From Desulfobacteraceae bacterium (GTDB taxonomy: Bacteria; Desulfobacterota; Desulfobacteria; Desulfobacterales; UBA11574), in the NCBI GenBank assembly GCA_013203195.1, contig JABMQM010000342.1, forward strand, positions 1 to 6,014: DNA of 6,014 nt, read 5' to 3'. Of the stretch, positions 5,206-6,014 are shown in pieces. Position 1 is the first letter of the stretch; every line of letters starts with the position of its first letter. Below the pieces are notes generated by a model. It saw nothing but the letters and a program-made list of their open reading frames with translations, was not told the origin of the DNA and made no database searches. The position numbers were made by a program, and so were the translations under genes.

Positions 5206-5916
5206 ATGACGATCGCTTCTAAAACCGGAAACAATAATATCAAAAACGCAATTCATCAGGGCTTGGGGGCGGCATGGCCCATCTGCCTTGGTTATGTTCC
5301 CATTGGGCTTGCTTTTGGCGTACTGGCCCAGAAAGCCGGGTTGAACTCTCTTGAAATCGCACTGATGTCTATTTTAGTGTTTGCCGGAAGCTCCCAGTTT
5401 ATTGCCGTATCGATGCTTTCAGCCGGAGCGTCGGCAGCTGCTATTATTCTGACAACATTTGCAGTCAATCTGAGGCACCTGTTGATGAGTTCCTCCCTGG
5501 CGGTCTTTGTTACCAAAGCAACAAGGAAAAAAATCACACTATTTGCTTACGGGGTTACCGACGAAAGCTTTGCCGTGAATCATGCCAGATTCAGCAAGAA
5601 CGCCTGGGACCTGAATCGGGCGCTGGTCGTTAATCATGCCGCTAATATCACATGGATTGCAAGTACCATCATCGGTGGATTCAGCGGCCGTTTCATTCCT
5701 GCCGGTGCTTTCGGTATCGACTATGCCCTCATCGCCATGTTCATCTGCCTTTTAATTTTTCAGCTCAAAGGTCGCCTGTATGTGATCACTGCCGTCATAG
5801 CAGGCGCCTTGGCAGTGGCCCTATCACTGGTGATTCCCGGCAATTCATATATCGTTATTGCATCGATACTTGCCGCAACAGTTGGCCTCGGCATCAGGAA
5901 ATGGGGCAAATTATGA
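5206..5916 (+). CDS. azlC: AzlC-type branched-chain amino-acid exporter, large subunit
   Basis: A 236-residue integral membrane protein of the AzlC/YgaZ (LIV-E) family, which pairs with a small AzlD/YgaH subunit to export branched-chain amino acids or their analogues across the inner membrane. Family signatures are present in order: GYVPIGLAFGVLAQKAGL (29-46), FAGSSQFIAVSML (59-71), NLRHLLMS (88-95), TDESFAVN (118-125) and DYALIAMFICLL (172-183). Five to seven hydrophobic segments are visible, and the length is normal for the family. A short polar N-terminus (about 15 residues) precedes the first membrane segment. The ATG at 5206 is chosen because the ATG-initiated frame just upstream ends in a stop; its ribosome binding site is weak. 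It overlaps azlD by 4 nt (ATGA), indicating translational coupling. The leader contains the CACAAAG inverted repeat and, further up, a terminator. No AzlB-like regulator is present in the window. Confidence 0.93.
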   Translation: MTIASKTGNNNIKNAIHQGLGAAWPICLGYVPIGLAFGVLAQKAGLNSLEIALMSILVFAGSSQFIAVSMLSAGASAAAIILTTFAVNLRHLLMSSSLAVFVTKATRKKITLFAYGVTDESFAVNHARFSKNAWDLNRALVVNHAANITWIASTIIGGFSGRFIPAGAFGIDYALIAMFICLLIFQLKGRLYVITAVIAGALAVALSLVIPGNSYIVIASILAATVGLGIRKWGKL

Positions 5917-6014
5917 TCCAGCCTGAATATTTATTGTTAATTGTTGGAATGGGACTTGTTACCTACCTGCCTCGCTGGGTACCGCTTTTTTTTCTGTCCA
6001 GACGTGAACTCCCA
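5913..6014 (+). CDS. azlD: AzlD-type branched-chain amino-acid exporter, small subunit (partial)
   Basis: The first 34 codons are present before the right edge. The start overlaps the azlC stop as ATGA. The sequence GMGLVTYLPRWVPLFFLSRRELP (residues 12-34) shows the typical AzlD feature: the first membrane segment, then T-Y-L-P-R and a run of aromatic and hydrophobic residues ending in SRRELP. A full family member is about 100 residues with three to four membrane segments, so most of the gene lies beyond the window. It is the partner of AzlC in the same exporter. A GGGG stretch 6-10 nt upstream may serve as the ribosome binding site. Confidence 0.9.
   Translation, partial: MIQPEYLLLIVGMGLVTYLPRWVPLFFLSRRELP

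Noticed and set aside
4957..5256. A 99-codon minus-strand frame in the fusA/azlC intergenic region
   Set aside because: It runs through the CACAAAG inverted repeat and the plus-strand terminator, overlaps the azlC start, has no ribosome binding site and encodes a low-complexity, Ser/Lys/Phe-rich product. It is best explained as chance.

Overview
The window looks like an ordinary chromosomal stretch from a moderately AT-rich Gram-negative bacterium, most likely a member of the former Deltaproteobacteria (Desulfobacterota). The best clue is the elongation factor G gene. Its G1 and switch regions (AHIDSGKTTLTERIL, KGKDGVGATMDSMELEKERG) are of the spirochaete/planctomycete/deltaproteobacterial type that is related to mitochondrial EF-G1. 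The short iterated CACAAAG and CACGAAA motifs and the CGGGC-rich hairpin between genes also fit environmental genomes of this kind. The taxonomic call is an inference; no marker RNA is present.

Layout. Positions 1-1131 (minus) hold the N-terminal 377 residues of a GT-B glycosyltransferase that runs off the left edge. It has a well-formed sigma-70 promoter at 1240-1268. Positions 1298-1657 (minus) encode a small secreted protein of unknown function. A GC-rich imperfect hairpin at about 1778-1866 separates it from a two-gene unit on the minus strand, fusA (EF-G, 2685-4742) followed by an uncharacterised RecA-fold ATPase (1935-2627). Positions 4743-5205 carry no convincing protein gene but are rich in signals: a fusA promoter overlapping a perfect inverted repeat, a minus-strand terminator, a pair of divergent promoter-like sequences sharing one -35 region, a strong plus-strand terminator, and an imperfect 25-bp inverted repeat built of CACAAAG units. 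On the plus strand, azlC (5206-5916) and the start of azlD (5913 to the right edge) overlap by ATGA and encode a two-component branched-chain amino-acid exporter.

Functionally the genes are a patchwork: translation (EF-G), amino-acid export (AzlCD), glycan or glycoconjugate synthesis (glycosyltransferase), one envelope or periplasmic unknown and one cytoplasmic ATPase unknown. I see no phage, IS, CRISPR, tRNA or rRNA, and no defence or secretion system. The parts most worth a second look are the 463-bp fusA/azlC divergent region, which may produce one short terminated RNA in each direction (or attenuated leaders), and the EF-G/ATPase pairing outside a str operon.
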